From the NCBI RefSeq assembly GCF_002368115.1, contig NZ_AP018316.1, positions 13,329 through 77,328 on the forward strand: DNA of 64,000 nucleotides. The letters run 5' to 3'. Position 1 is the stretch's first letter; the number at the start of each line of letters is the position of its first letter. Made by a program: the position numbers and the translations under genes. Below the pieces are notes generated by a model. That model was not told where the DNA came from, searched no databases, and saw nothing but the letters and a program-made list of their open reading frames with translations. The DNA is from Dolichospermum compactum NIES-806 (GTDB lineage Bacteria; Cyanobacteriota; Cyanobacteriia; Cyanobacteriales; Nostocaceae). This document shows, piece by piece, positions 16,897-25,266 of the stretch.

Positions 16897-17787
16897 ATGA
16901 AGACTCAAAGTACAATTCTGAAAAAACAACAATTAATTGGCAATGATATTAGAATTATTGGCTCTCGCAAATCCGGCAAAACCACTTATTTGGCTTCATT
17001 ATTGCGACTCCCAGAGGAGTTAAAAAAACAATTTCCTGGCTTGAAAATTACACCTACTTCTGATGATGCTGAAGAACTGATTGGGGAGGCTAAAAATATT
17101 CTAGAAAAAGGGGCAGTTTTTGCGGGTACAGATATTGAATATGGTGATGAACCATATTTTTCTTTTCAAATTCAAATTCCCACCAGTAAAAATTCACCAG
17201 GAATAACATTAGGATTAAACGTCAAAGATTACTCTGGAGAAACATTTGAATTTGCAGCTATCCCTCACAAAGCCTCTGAATTTCAAGAATATGTAGAAGA
17301 TTGGTTAACCGCCAAAAGTTGGATGATTATGCTCACAGATTGGGATGCAAGTAATGACGCAAAACTCTATGCACCGGCTCTGAATAGGCTATTAACAGAA
17401 TTATCCGAACAGGCTAATGTGAATGAAACTTTAAATCAATTGAGAGTTGCCGTAGTTATCAGTAAGTGTGAACGGGGAGAACTTTGGCCTTGTCGTTTAG
17501 ATGCCGAAGAAGATTTATTTAGAGTTCGTTTAAAGGAAACTTATAACGTTTTGAAAGACAAATTACCACCTTCCAGATTACGGTTTTTCGCCTGTTCTTC
17601 CTTCGGTGTGATGGGGGATAGCTCTGGACAACATGATCCCCGTCCTAATCGTTATATACCCGATGATGGCAGTTCTGCCGAGTTTATTGCCCATTTACGA
17701 GATGTGGAAGCTTGGAAACCCTTCGGATTAATTTCCCCACTTTATTGGTTAAGCACAGGGAGGGTATTCCATGACGAATGCCTCTAA
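16897..17787 (+). CDS. P-loop GTPase-like protein 2 (paralogue of the next gene)
   Basis: From the ATG at 16897 the protein has 296 aa. The open frame extends to 16828, but those codons belong to the palindromic element. The P-loop is GSRKSGKT (22-29), the G3-like motif DYSGE (111-115) and the G4-like motif SKCE (189-192), with Glu where GTPases have Asp. The C-terminus holds KPFGLISPLYWL, shared with the following gene (RPLGLVAPLYWL). The two are clear tandem paralogues and overlap by 17 bp. The pair fits the idea of a paired 'double GTPase' module. Cytosolic, no TM seen. Nucleotide specificity is uncertain because G4 is altered. Confidence 0.82.
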   Translation: MKTQSTILKKQQLIGNDIRIIGSRKSGKTTYLASLLRLPEELKKQFPGLKITPTSDDAEELIGEAKNILEKGAVFAGTDIEYGDEPYFSFQIQIPTSKNSPGITLGLNVKDYSGETFEFAAIPHKASEFQEYVEDWLTAKSWMIMLTDWDASNDAKLYAPALNRLLTELSEQANVNETLNQLRVAVVISKCERGELWPCRLDAEEDLFRVRLKETYNVLKDKLPPSRLRFFACSSFGVMGDSSGQHDPRPNRYIPDDGSSAEFIAHLRDVEAWKPFGLISPLYWLSTGRVFHDECL

Positions 17788-18682
17788 TCTTCCCCTGGAC
17801 ATAGGCGGAAACCAGGATTTTCGCGTTATTGGTCCCCGTCGTTCTGGCAAAACAGCGTTTATGGCGGCTCTATCTCGTTGGCCAAATGCTAAAAAAGACA
17901 GTCCTATTCTTGCTGTTGACCCCTATAACGACGAAGCGGGGGAATTAATTAATATGGCTCAGGACATATTAGAAGATGGTAGAGAGTTAGCAAGTACAGA
18001 TTATGGCAGTGGAGAAGCTGAGGATTTACCAACATACTCCTTACTAATTACCTTAAAAGCTAAGTTTATTAATCATCCTCTCCCAGCTTTAAAAAATCAA
18101 CCGATCAGATTGCGAGTATCTTGCCGAGAATACTCTGGGGAACTGATCAAAGAATTACGAAATCTTGCTAATCCTAGCGCAAATTTAGTTAGTTATTTAG
18201 ATGATTGTGCCACTGCATCAGGTTTATTGATACTGATTGATAGCACTGCTACCAGGACATCTGATCAAGAATATGCTCAAGCTTTAGAAAATTTGCAAAG
18301 AGAATTAAATGAGCGATTAAGTATTAATAATGGAGGATTACAAAACTATCGAATTGCGGTAGTATTTACCAAATGTGAACAACCTCCCGCTTCAGGTTAT
18401 TGGCAAGATATAGACACTTTCATGGGCTTGAAATTTCCCAATCTTAAAACTACAGTAAAGAAATGGAGTAACCTATGGGGATGTTCTACAAATTACTTTT
18501 TTGCTTCTACCTTTGGCACAAAAGGAACACCACCAAAACCAAACTTCAAGAAAAAAAGTCGGGATAGTGGGGGAACTTATGGAGTAATTGATAAACCAGG
18601 AGTATGGCGACCTTTAGGTTTAGTTGCTCCTTTGTATTGGTTAGCAACGGGTAAGGAAGATAATCAATTGAGAGATATTTAG
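17771..18682 (+). CDS. P-loop GTPase-like protein 3 (paralogue of the previous gene)
   Basis: The 303-aa protein has a P-loop GPRRSGKT (21-28), a G3-like EYSGE (120-124) and a G4-like TKCE (200-203). A region rich in Lys, Gly and Pro (FGTKGTPPKPNFKKKSR) precedes the shared RPLGLVAPLYWLATG end. Its start lies inside the 3' end of the previous gene, so translational coupling is likely. It is followed after 12 bp by the 823-aa membrane protein, with AGGAGC upstream of that start. Together with gene 2 it probably forms a heteromeric pair, which is an inference from tandem duplication. Confidence 0.82.
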   Translation: MTNASNLPLDIGGNQDFRVIGPRRSGKTAFMAALSRWPNAKKDSPILAVDPYNDEAGELINMAQDILEDGRELASTDYGSGEAEDLPTYSLLITLKAKFINHPLPALKNQPIRLRVSCREYSGELIKELRNLANPSANLVSYLDDCATASGLLILIDSTATRTSDQEYAQALENLQRELNERLSINNGGLQNYRIAVVFTKCEQPPASGYWQDIDTFMGLKFPNLKTTVKKWSNLWGCSTNYFFASTFGTKGTPPKPNFKKKSRDSGGTYGVIDKPGVWRPLGLVAPLYWLATGKEDNQLRDI

Positions 18683-18694
18683 GAGCAGATAATT

Positions 18695-21166
18695 ATGTCA
18701 GGTATTCCCATTTACCAATTCTGTAGAGCATTTGATAAAGTTCATTATTCAAAAAAACATGATCGTTACGTATCCGGTGGTAATGTTTTTGGGAAAATCG
18801 CTCTTTGGAATGCTCCCGTTCCTGAACCGATTCGTCAAGCAGTAATTGATGGTTATTTTAGATTGAATGATAATTATCCACCAGATCAGGATGATTTTGC
18901 TCTCATTGCCAGAGAAATAGATGATAAATACTCAGTTTTAGCAGTAGCAAATGGAGAACTAGATGATGGTGATCGTCCTACTATTGGCTATAAATATTTT
19001 TGGTTAGAAAAATCATCCCCAGATATTGATGGTATAGGGACTTTGACTTATTGGTGGTATACTCACGAACAGCCTAAGCCTAAGTTTGATATGTCTGAAT
19101 TATTTCAACAATCATCACCCAAAATTTTTTATTTTGATAAAGAGCAATTTGGAAAACCAACTTTTAAAGAACCTGAATTACAAGAAATTAGCGAAATAGT
19201 AGAAAACCAAGAGAAAATTCCTTATATAGTTGATGTAGTTGTATTTAGAGAAAAAATTGGACAGCAACAGCAACAATATCCAGAATCCATGAAACGACAC
19301 TATCTGGCTTTAGGTCTTAGTGTTCGTGCTAACTATCTCAATGCTTGGGCTTGGAATGTGCAAAAAATAGAATATCCAGAGGCTTTCCTAGCTGTTTTTT
19401 ACGCTACTCAAAAGGACATACCCAGCAATATTCGTAACCGTGATTTACCTCCATTACCAGAAACACATAATCCTAATAATCAAACTTCTGTTGCAATACA
19501 ACTAGAAAATACTACACATCCATCCACAGAAACTCTTAATCTAATACCACCAGCAAAGGAGAAAAGTATTAAATCATGTTTATCTAGTTTAGCAAACGCA
19601 TTTAATCAAAATAGATTAGATGATAGAAAAATACAAGAATTATTTGGATATTTAAGAGATTATGCAGATGCAGATTGGACTAATTGTATAGATAAAACTA
19701 CTTTAAAGAATGCATCTTCTCCCCATGAAATTTATCCACAATTAATATATTTAGTTGCACCCAATAACCCATCATCTAAGAAGTGGCTATTACAAATGGT
19801 GGAATCATTAGAAATTGATACTAAAAAAACATATCCTCGTATTTTAGAATTTCAAAGAGTTTTGTTAGAGGCTAGTTTTGAGTATAAAGATTCTCTGGTA
19901 AATGAAAGACTTATTTCTTCTATATATGCAGGAATTTCATATCTACTCAATCAATTAATGTCAACGGAAAAGGGAAATAATAAAATTGAATTTTTATTAA
20001 CAAAATCACAAAATGTGTGGTCTCACTATTTTTTAACTTATGCGGGATTAATTGAAAAAAGAATTTTCTCTGAAGAGAAAACAATAATTGAAGAATCTAT
20101 GGAGGATTTTTGTCAAGAAATTTTAACTCTTTTACAAAGACCGCAAAATATTTCTTTAGCAGAAAGAAAACAATATAAAAAACTAGCATCTACTTTTATT
20201 AAGATCAATTACTTTTCTTTAGCTGGGGCTTTTCATTACATTAGCGATAAATATATTCCACCCATCATACAGGATAAAATACATTACGAAATACTTATAA
20301 AAATTTATAATATAAAATCTCACAAGACTGACTCCCCGCCTAAAAATAATAATGAACCTCAAGCTAATAAATCGAAAGATGATGAATCTAAAGAGACTGA
20401 CCCTCAAAATGATGAATCTAGGAGTAATAAACCTAAAGATAACCCAATTCCAGATAATCCAAATAACCCAATCCAAAATGAATATAATAGACAGGCTTTC
20501 ATTTTATTTGTGCTTTTTTTAGCAGGTTCTATTCTGTTAAAACTTTGGAAAAGGTTTTTTCTTCCTCCTAAAATATTGTTATTATTTTTTAGCATTATAT
20601 ATGCTATTTTGAGTGTAATAGTTATTCACCTTACGATAGATAATTTTTTTAATAGAAGAAATCATCATTTTAAACATACCAATCGCATTATTGGAATTTC
20701 TTTAGCAATTTTCTATATATTGGTATTTGTTTCAATAATATGGAAAATAGATAAAATTCCAACATCTAATAATCAACTTCAGTTAGCTAGACAAGATACA
20801 ACAAAGGAAGAAAAACAAAATAATATTCCAGGTGAAAATTCTCATGCTTCTCCTTCAAATAATATTAACTGTCCAGACGATGCGCTAACTACTTTTAAAG
20901 CATTTAAAGATTGCAGTAAAAATGAATCTGATAAATCACAATTAGAGGGAGAATTAACGAATAAGTATGTGTTGTATGTGTTATCTTCACCTGACAATAA
21001 AATTGCTGGAAACTTAATAAAATACTATCTAAATAGTGGAAATGAACAAGAATTTGAGAAAAGGAAAGATAAAATATTTAATTGTCAAAATTCTTACTCT
21101 AATCCAGATCAAGGCGACGATAATAAAAAAGGTGACTGCATAAAAGATATAATTGAGAAATCTTAA
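18695..21166 (+). CDS. Large membrane protein linked to the GTPases (GAP1-like candidate)
   Basis: No family is recognised with certainty. The 823-aa protein starts with a globular region (residues ~1-240; IYQFCRAFDKVHYSKKHDRY, YSVLAVANGELDDGDRPTIG, YKYFWLEK). Its 'YSVLxVxxG-D-GRP-Y' texture recalls GTPase-associated protein 1 N-domains, but only weakly. A helical middle follows (~290-550), then a charged Asn/Asp/Lys/Pro linker (~550-595), three TM segments (~598-617, 625-647, 664-684) and a Cys-containing C-terminal region (~700-823; CPDDALTTFKAFKDC). It likely tethers the GTPases to the membrane. The second half is very AT-rich. Confidence 0.75.
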   Translation: MSGIPIYQFCRAFDKVHYSKKHDRYVSGGNVFGKIALWNAPVPEPIRQAVIDGYFRLNDNYPPDQDDFALIAREIDDKYSVLAVANGELDDGDRPTIGYKYFWLEKSSPDIDGIGTLTYWWYTHEQPKPKFDMSELFQQSSPKIFYFDKEQFGKPTFKEPELQEISEIVENQEKIPYIVDVVVFREKIGQQQQQYPESMKRHYLALGLSVRANYLNAWAWNVQKIEYPEAFLAVFYATQKDIPSNIRNRDLPPLPETHNPNNQTSVAIQLENTTHPSTETLNLIPPAKEKSIKSCLSSLANAFNQNRLDDRKIQELFGYLRDYADADWTNCIDKTTLKNASSPHEIYPQLIYLVAPNNPSSKKWLLQMVESLEIDTKKTYPRILEFQRVLLEASFEYKDSLVNERLISSIYAGISYLLNQLMSTEKGNNKIEFLLTKSQNVWSHYFLTYAGLIEKRIFSEEKTIIEESMEDFCQEILTLLQRPQNISLAERKQYKKLASTFIKINYFSLAGAFHYISDKYIPPIIQDKIHYEILIKIYNIKSHKTDSPPKNNNEPQANKSKDDESKETDPQNDESRSNKPKDNPIPDNPNNPIQNEYNRQAFILFVLFLAGSILLKLWKRFFLPPKILLLFFSIIYAILSVIVIHLTIDNFFNRRNHHFKHTNRIIGISLAIFYILVFVSIIWKIDKIPTSNNQLQLARQDTTKEEKQNNIPGENSHASPSNNINCPDDALTTFKAFKDCSKNESDKSQLEGELTNKYVLYVLSSPDNKIAGNLIKYYLNSGNEQEFEKRKDKIFNCQNSYSNPDQGDDNKKGDCIKDIIEKS

Positions 21167-21243
21167 CACTCACAAACATCACCAGGAACCACACCTAAAA
21201 AACCAAATTGAATAAAAATATTTAATTTCTACAGAACCAACCC

Positions 21244-22350
21244 ATGAACAACCTCCAAATCAGAGCCAGTTTTTACGCCTTATGCGGCATAGTTTCCGCC
21301 TTACTAGGCTGGAGTATCAGTCAAATCTTATGGCAAGAAATAGGCACTTTCTTAATGCTATTTGTACCCAAAGAATTTAGCATTCCTCCCTACATAATCT
21401 TATTAATCATTGTCACTCCCTGTATTACAAGTGGCATGATCATAGCAGAAACTTTCATCAGTAACCCTACTCGCTATAAAGCTAATTGGCGATTCCTGAC
21501 TCGGACATTTTTTAAAAAAGTGTTTCTAGTCGGTGCATTGATAGGTTTATTTCTCGGTATTTTTAACTGGATGCTATTACAAAGTAACTGGCCAGGTGGG
21601 TTAGTCAGAATCATTTCTTGGATCATTATTGGTGCATTTGCTGGTTTAGCGGAAAGTATTAGCTGGAGTTGGCGTAGTATTGAAGGAACAGGAGATAGAG
21701 TCAAACAACGCATTCTTCAAAGTACAGGTTTTGGTGCTGGTTCAGGACTATTAGCAGCTAGTTTTTGCGAAGGTGCAAATAAAGCATTAGGTCAATATCA
21801 AGAACCCTTTGGTTTCTTCTTATTCGGTGGTTTATTAGGATTATCTTTATGTTTTGCAGCCAAACCCAGTTATCAGGTAGCATTGAGAGCAGGTACAGGA
21901 TTTGAAGCCACAAAAAAACGCACTAGAAAATCTTCAGCAACTACTCAATTACAAGTTGATAGTAATACTCCTACACAAATACTCCGACCAACATTAAATA
22001 ATCAATTACTCAAATATATTCCTGATAATGATTATAAACATATTGAGGAAGGAGTTTCAATTCAATTACCAGGAAAAACCAATAAACTCATAATCATTGG
22101 TTCTGGTGATACAGCAGATATTTATATCCCCCATTTACCAGAAGAATGTGCATCTTTACAGGTAAATTCTGATAATGTAATTATTCGTTGTTTAGCGGAA
22201 GAATCTGTAAAAATTCAACAAAGATTTTTACCAGAAAATAAAACTACCGCTCTCAAACATAATCAAATTTTGACACTTTATCATGAAAACAATGAAGAAA
22301 AATTCTACAGATTCATTTTCTATAATCGCTTACTTGACCCCCAAGCTTAA
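21244..22350 (+). CDS. Multi-TM protein with a C-terminal FHA-like domain
   Basis: Of the 368 aa, residues ~1-220 hold about six hydrophobic segments (ALCGIVSALLGWSIS, IILLIIVTPCITSGMII, VFLVGALIGLFLGIF, IISWIIIGAFAGLAES, FGAGSGLLAASF, FLFGGLLGLSLCF). After a basic linker, residues ~265-365 look like a degenerate FHA domain (KLIIIGSGDTADIYIPHLPEE, with the order IGS-DIYIP-S). FHA domains bind phosphothreonine and often pair with vWA or secretion systems. The next gene, a vWA protein, overlaps it by 68 bp. The FHA call rests on pattern only. Confidence 0.72.
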   Translation: MNNLQIRASFYALCGIVSALLGWSISQILWQEIGTFLMLFVPKEFSIPPYIILLIIVTPCITSGMIIAETFISNPTRYKANWRFLTRTFFKKVFLVGALIGLFLGIFNWMLLQSNWPGGLVRIISWIIIGAFAGLAESISWSWRSIEGTGDRVKQRILQSTGFGAGSGLLAASFCEGANKALGQYQEPFGFFLFGGLLGLSLCFAAKPSYQVALRAGTGFEATKKRTRKSSATTQLQVDSNTPTQILRPTLNNQLLKYIPDNDYKHIEEGVSIQLPGKTNKLIIIGSGDTADIYIPHLPEECASLQVNSDNVIIRCLAEESVKIQQRFLPENKTTALKHNQILTLYHENNEEKFYRFIFYNRLLDPQA

Positions 22351-23683
22351 ATTAGGAATTGTTACTCTTTTACTAGGATTTCTACCATTACCTGTTCTTG
22401 CTAATTCCAAAATTGAAGTATCTTCCCGTCCTACGGATGCTGATATTGTCACTCTAAAAGTTAAAGTTGTTAATGATAAGAATATTCCTATTGAGGGATT
22501 GCAAAAATCTGAATTCAAATTACAAACTGCCAGAATTATCGCCAAAAGTCAAGATACTCCTATTAATCTCAAATTCGCAGAAGTTAGAAAATTTAGATTA
22601 ATTCCACCGGGAGAACAATTAACATCAGATCCTGCTTATGTTGTCATTCTTTTAGATATGAGTGGAAGCATGAGAAAGAAAGATGCTAGTCGAGTTAAAA
22701 AAATAGATGGTGCTATTCGTGCTATTAAAGGATTTATTAAATTAGTCCGCGACAAAAATTTACCTGTACATATTTCTTTAGTACCCTTTGGAGAATCACA
22801 GATTGCTAAAGATAATTATGAAGTTAACCAAGAAATTATTGCTAAAAATTTCCTACCAGCAGATTCACCAAATTTAGATAAAAGAGTCGCTGATTTAGCA
22901 TCTTCTCCCACTAACGCAGGGACTAATTTATATAATCCTTTGAAAGAAGCAGTCAAATATTTAGGTGATAATTCCGAAGAATTGACAAGACAAGCAAATA
23001 GTAGCAATGACTTGAGAAAAGATGAACCACAAATTCCGCCTAAATTAGCTGTAATGTTATTATCTGATGGTTATCACAACAGTAAACGCAAAACAGAGGA
23101 TCAACAATTTGCTAATTTAGAAAAAGTCTTTAAAAAATATCCTACAGTCAGAGTTTACACTTTAGGTTATGGAGAGTCTTTAAAACAGTTAAGAAATCGT
23201 GCTACTAACTGCAATATTCCTAATAGTTGGTTAGAAAAAAAACAAGCAGTTGATTTAATTCAATCGTGTAAACTTCCCTCTGGTGACATATTCAACTATA
23301 TTGTTGATCAACCAAGATTAAAACAAATTGCCGAATTAACAGGAGGTATTAGTAAATTTCCTCAAGATGCAAATGAAGCTGTTAACAGTTTAGAAACCTT
23401 TTTTAAAGCATTACGAGAATATGAATTACAATATATTCAACCAAATGCAGCACCAGCAGAAGAATATCAAGTGCAAGTTAGTGTTAATTCCTCGAATCGA
23501 GAACTAAATATTAATGCTGAACCTGTTAATATCAGAATGCCAAATATATCTTTTTATAAATTACCTTTGTTCCCAGATAGGTTATTTATATTAATATTAA
23601 CTTTAGGTATTTTAGGATGTGGTATCCTCTGGTTTAAACGTTGGAGTCAACAACTTAAAACTGAAGCTGACCGTTGGATTTAG
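22283..23683 (+). CDS. Membrane-anchored von Willebrand factor A (vWA) domain protein
   Basis: The 466-aa protein has an N-terminal hydrophobic signal (GIVTLLLGFLPLPVLA, residues ~25-40), a small N-domain (~45-110), and a vWA domain starting near residue 118. Its MIDAS motif is DMSGS (D125, S127, S129), with the later Thr in NAGTNLYNPL and Asp in LLSDGY. A C-terminal TM segment (LFILILTLGILGCGILW) is followed by a short basic tail. The vWA domain is therefore outside the cytoplasm. vWA proteins bind partners through a metal ion, often with AAA+ chaperones. The 68-bp overlap with the FHA-like gene suggests coupled expression. ATG at 22292 is an alternative start. Confidence 0.88.
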   Translation: MKTMKKNSTDSFSIIAYLTPKLKLGIVTLLLGFLPLPVLANSKIEVSSRPTDADIVTLKVKVVNDKNIPIEGLQKSEFKLQTARIIAKSQDTPINLKFAEVRKFRLIPPGEQLTSDPAYVVILLDMSGSMRKKDASRVKKIDGAIRAIKGFIKLVRDKNLPVHISLVPFGESQIAKDNYEVNQEIIAKNFLPADSPNLDKRVADLASSPTNAGTNLYNPLKEAVKYLGDNSEELTRQANSSNDLRKDEPQIPPKLAVMLLSDGYHNSKRKTEDQQFANLEKVFKKYPTVRVYTLGYGESLKQLRNRATNCNIPNSWLEKKQAVDLIQSCKLPSGDIFNYIVDQPRLKQIAELTGGISKFPQDANEAVNSLETFFKALREYELQYIQPNAAPAEEYQVQVSVNSSNRELNINAEPVNIRMPNISFYKLPLFPDRLFILILTLGILGCGILWFKRWSQQLKTEADRWI

Positions 23684-23690
23684 TCAAAAA

Positions 23691-23723
23691 AGATCCCCAA
23701 CTTCTCTAATAAGTCGGGGATCT
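23691..23723 (+). terminator. Hairpin downstream of the vWA gene
   Basis: The stem AGATCCCCAACTT pairs with AAGTCGGGGATCT around a short loop, 8 bp after the vWA stop. No long T run follows, and the same GATCCCCGA hairpin occurs at 43835-43900. It may be a dispersed repeat acting as a terminator between convergent genes. Confidence 0.5.
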
Positions 23724-23785
23724 GAAGGATGTGAGAGGTTGTTAACTTGGGTTTCACTTCGTTCTACCCAACCTACGAAAATGGG

Positions 23786-24712
23786 TTAATTAATGGGGAA
23801 TTTAGCTAATAATTCCTCACGGGACAACTGAGATAAGTTGAGTAATAAATCGGTTCTTTCTGTGAGAGAAAGTTCCATAATAGGAGTAACAATAGCAGAT
23901 AATTCCTTATCTAAATTACCAAACCGTGCTGTTAGTAAACTTCCTACTATTAACCGCAGTCCTTCTTGTAGTCCTTCTTGTCTACCCGTTTGTAGTCCCG
24001 TTTGTATTCCTTCTTCACGCCATTCCTCGCGTTGTTTGAGATATGCTGGTGATAAAGTCATAATCAACTCCCTATCTTCATCGTTGATATTAGTGTTAAT
24101 CTCTATATTTTTACGCCAAGATGCTAAAATTTCCAGTAGATAATTACACTGGTTTTCCGTGGAAACTGTTATCAGTTCTTGTACTGCTTGTTTTTGGGTT
24201 TCCCCATTACCTAACACCCTTAACCATAGTGTATCCTGATTTTTGGGTAATTGGTTAATTGCCACAATAGCGGTTTTATGCAACTCTCCTATAAAATAAA
24301 CTCCTGTCTCCCAATCATCTTTGAGTGTAGCCCTAAATCCATCTAGTTTATTTTTTGAGCAAGTTGGTGTTAAAATCCATAAAAAGGGCAACTCGTTTTC
24401 CATTATCCGCCGATTTTCTCTTTTTGCTTGTCTAAACAATTCTTCATGAAGGCTGTATAACTTTGACATACAACTTCTAATTGTCATTTCATTGGGAGGA
24501 TTACGAAAAGGTTCAAATAGACAGCTTGTAACTGCCATTTTTGCTAATAATCCTAAATCGGAAGTTACAGGTTTTGATTGATTGGGAACAAACCAAATAT
24601 CTATTTCTCTAACTTCGCTTTTTACATCTTTACCAATATCTACTTGACCTAAAGGTTTTAATAATTCCTCTAGATATTCTTTCGCAAATTGGTCATGGGC
24701 TTCTCTTGTCAT
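23786..24712 (-). CDS. Rpn/PD-(D/E)XK-type nuclease-like protein with DUF4351-like tail
   Basis: The 308-aa protein is of a type very common in cyanobacteria and often mis-annotated as flagellar assembly protein H. It has an N-terminal PD-(D/E)XK-like core (residues ~8-60; VKSEVREIDIWFVP), a helical middle, and a Gln/Gly/Glu-rich repeat region (REEGIQTGLQTGRQEGLQEGL) leading to a DUF4351-like C-terminus (LLTARFGNLDKELSAIVTPI, LSQLSREELLAKFP). Such genes behave like mobile, recombination-linked families. It is the only gene on the minus strand within the 14.2-26.9 kb cluster and looks like an insertion. Confidence 0.78.
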   Translation of the reverse strand: MTREAHDQFAKEYLEELLKPLGQVDIGKDVKSEVREIDIWFVPNQSKPVTSDLGLLAKMAVTSCLFEPFRNPPNEMTIRSCMSKLYSLHEELFRQAKRENRRIMENELPFLWILTPTCSKNKLDGFRATLKDDWETGVYFIGELHKTAIVAINQLPKNQDTLWLRVLGNGETQKQAVQELITVSTENQCNYLLEILASWRKNIEINTNINDEDRELIMTLSPAYLKQREEWREEGIQTGLQTGRQEGLQEGLRLIVGSLLTARFGNLDKELSAIVTPIMELSLTERTDLLLNLSQLSREELLAKFPIN

Positions 24713-24742
24713 ACAAAATCCATAATTAATAATAGTGTTTTC

Positions 24743-25252
24743 ATGATGTCTGAATATACTTTAGTTCTAAGAATACCACAAGCAGGAAATAAGGAAATTA
24801 GCTATTCTATTACTTTGAGTACATTGTATGAAAGTTATCCTGAAGATTATTTTCGTCAGGAGAATAATCGTTCTCTGATTAGTCAAACTATTGAACAACA
24901 ATCAGCTAGAATGTTAACTTCTGAAAATTTAACTGCGATAATTTCTAATTGGATTGCAGATATTAAAGTCGGTCGTCATCGTACTATTGTAACCTTAGAT
25001 TTACCTCTTGATGCTTCTGTTCCTATTCAACCTGTAATTCCTATTAGTAATCCTGTTTCTGTTAATAATGTAAATAATCCTATTGTTGCTCCTGCTAAAA
25101 AACCTCTCCGTCCAGTAGTAAATCCAACTTCTGAAATAAAAACTGCAAATATCTCTACCAATAAAGTTGAAAACTCTCCTAATAGTAACACAGAAAAAAC
25201 ACCAGAACCAGTTACAGATATTCGGACTGATACTAACAAAGCTGATTTTTAA
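24743..25252 (+). CDS. Small protein of unknown function preceding the AAA+ gene
   Basis: The 169-aa protein (from ATG 24743 or 24746) belongs to no family I recognise. The N-terminal ~95 residues look folded (YTLVLRIPQAGNKEISYSIT, LTAIISNWIADIKVGRHRTI). The C-terminal ~75 residues are low complexity, rich in Pro, Asn, Val and Thr (NPIVAPAKKPLRPVVNPTSE). There is no TM or signal. It ends 14 bp before the AAA+ ATPase start and is therefore likely its partner or adaptor. The frame opens at 24689, but that overlaps the divergent Rpn-type gene and lacks a good start. Confidence 0.7.
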   Translation: MMSEYTLVLRIPQAGNKEISYSITLSTLYESYPEDYFRQENNRSLISQTIEQQSARMLTSENLTAIISNWIADIKVGRHRTIVTLDLPLDASVPIQPVIPISNPVSVNNVNNPIVAPAKKPLRPVVNPTSEIKTANISTNKVENSPNSNTEKTPEPVTDIRTDTNKADF

Positions 25253-25266
25253 GGAAGTTAAAAAAT

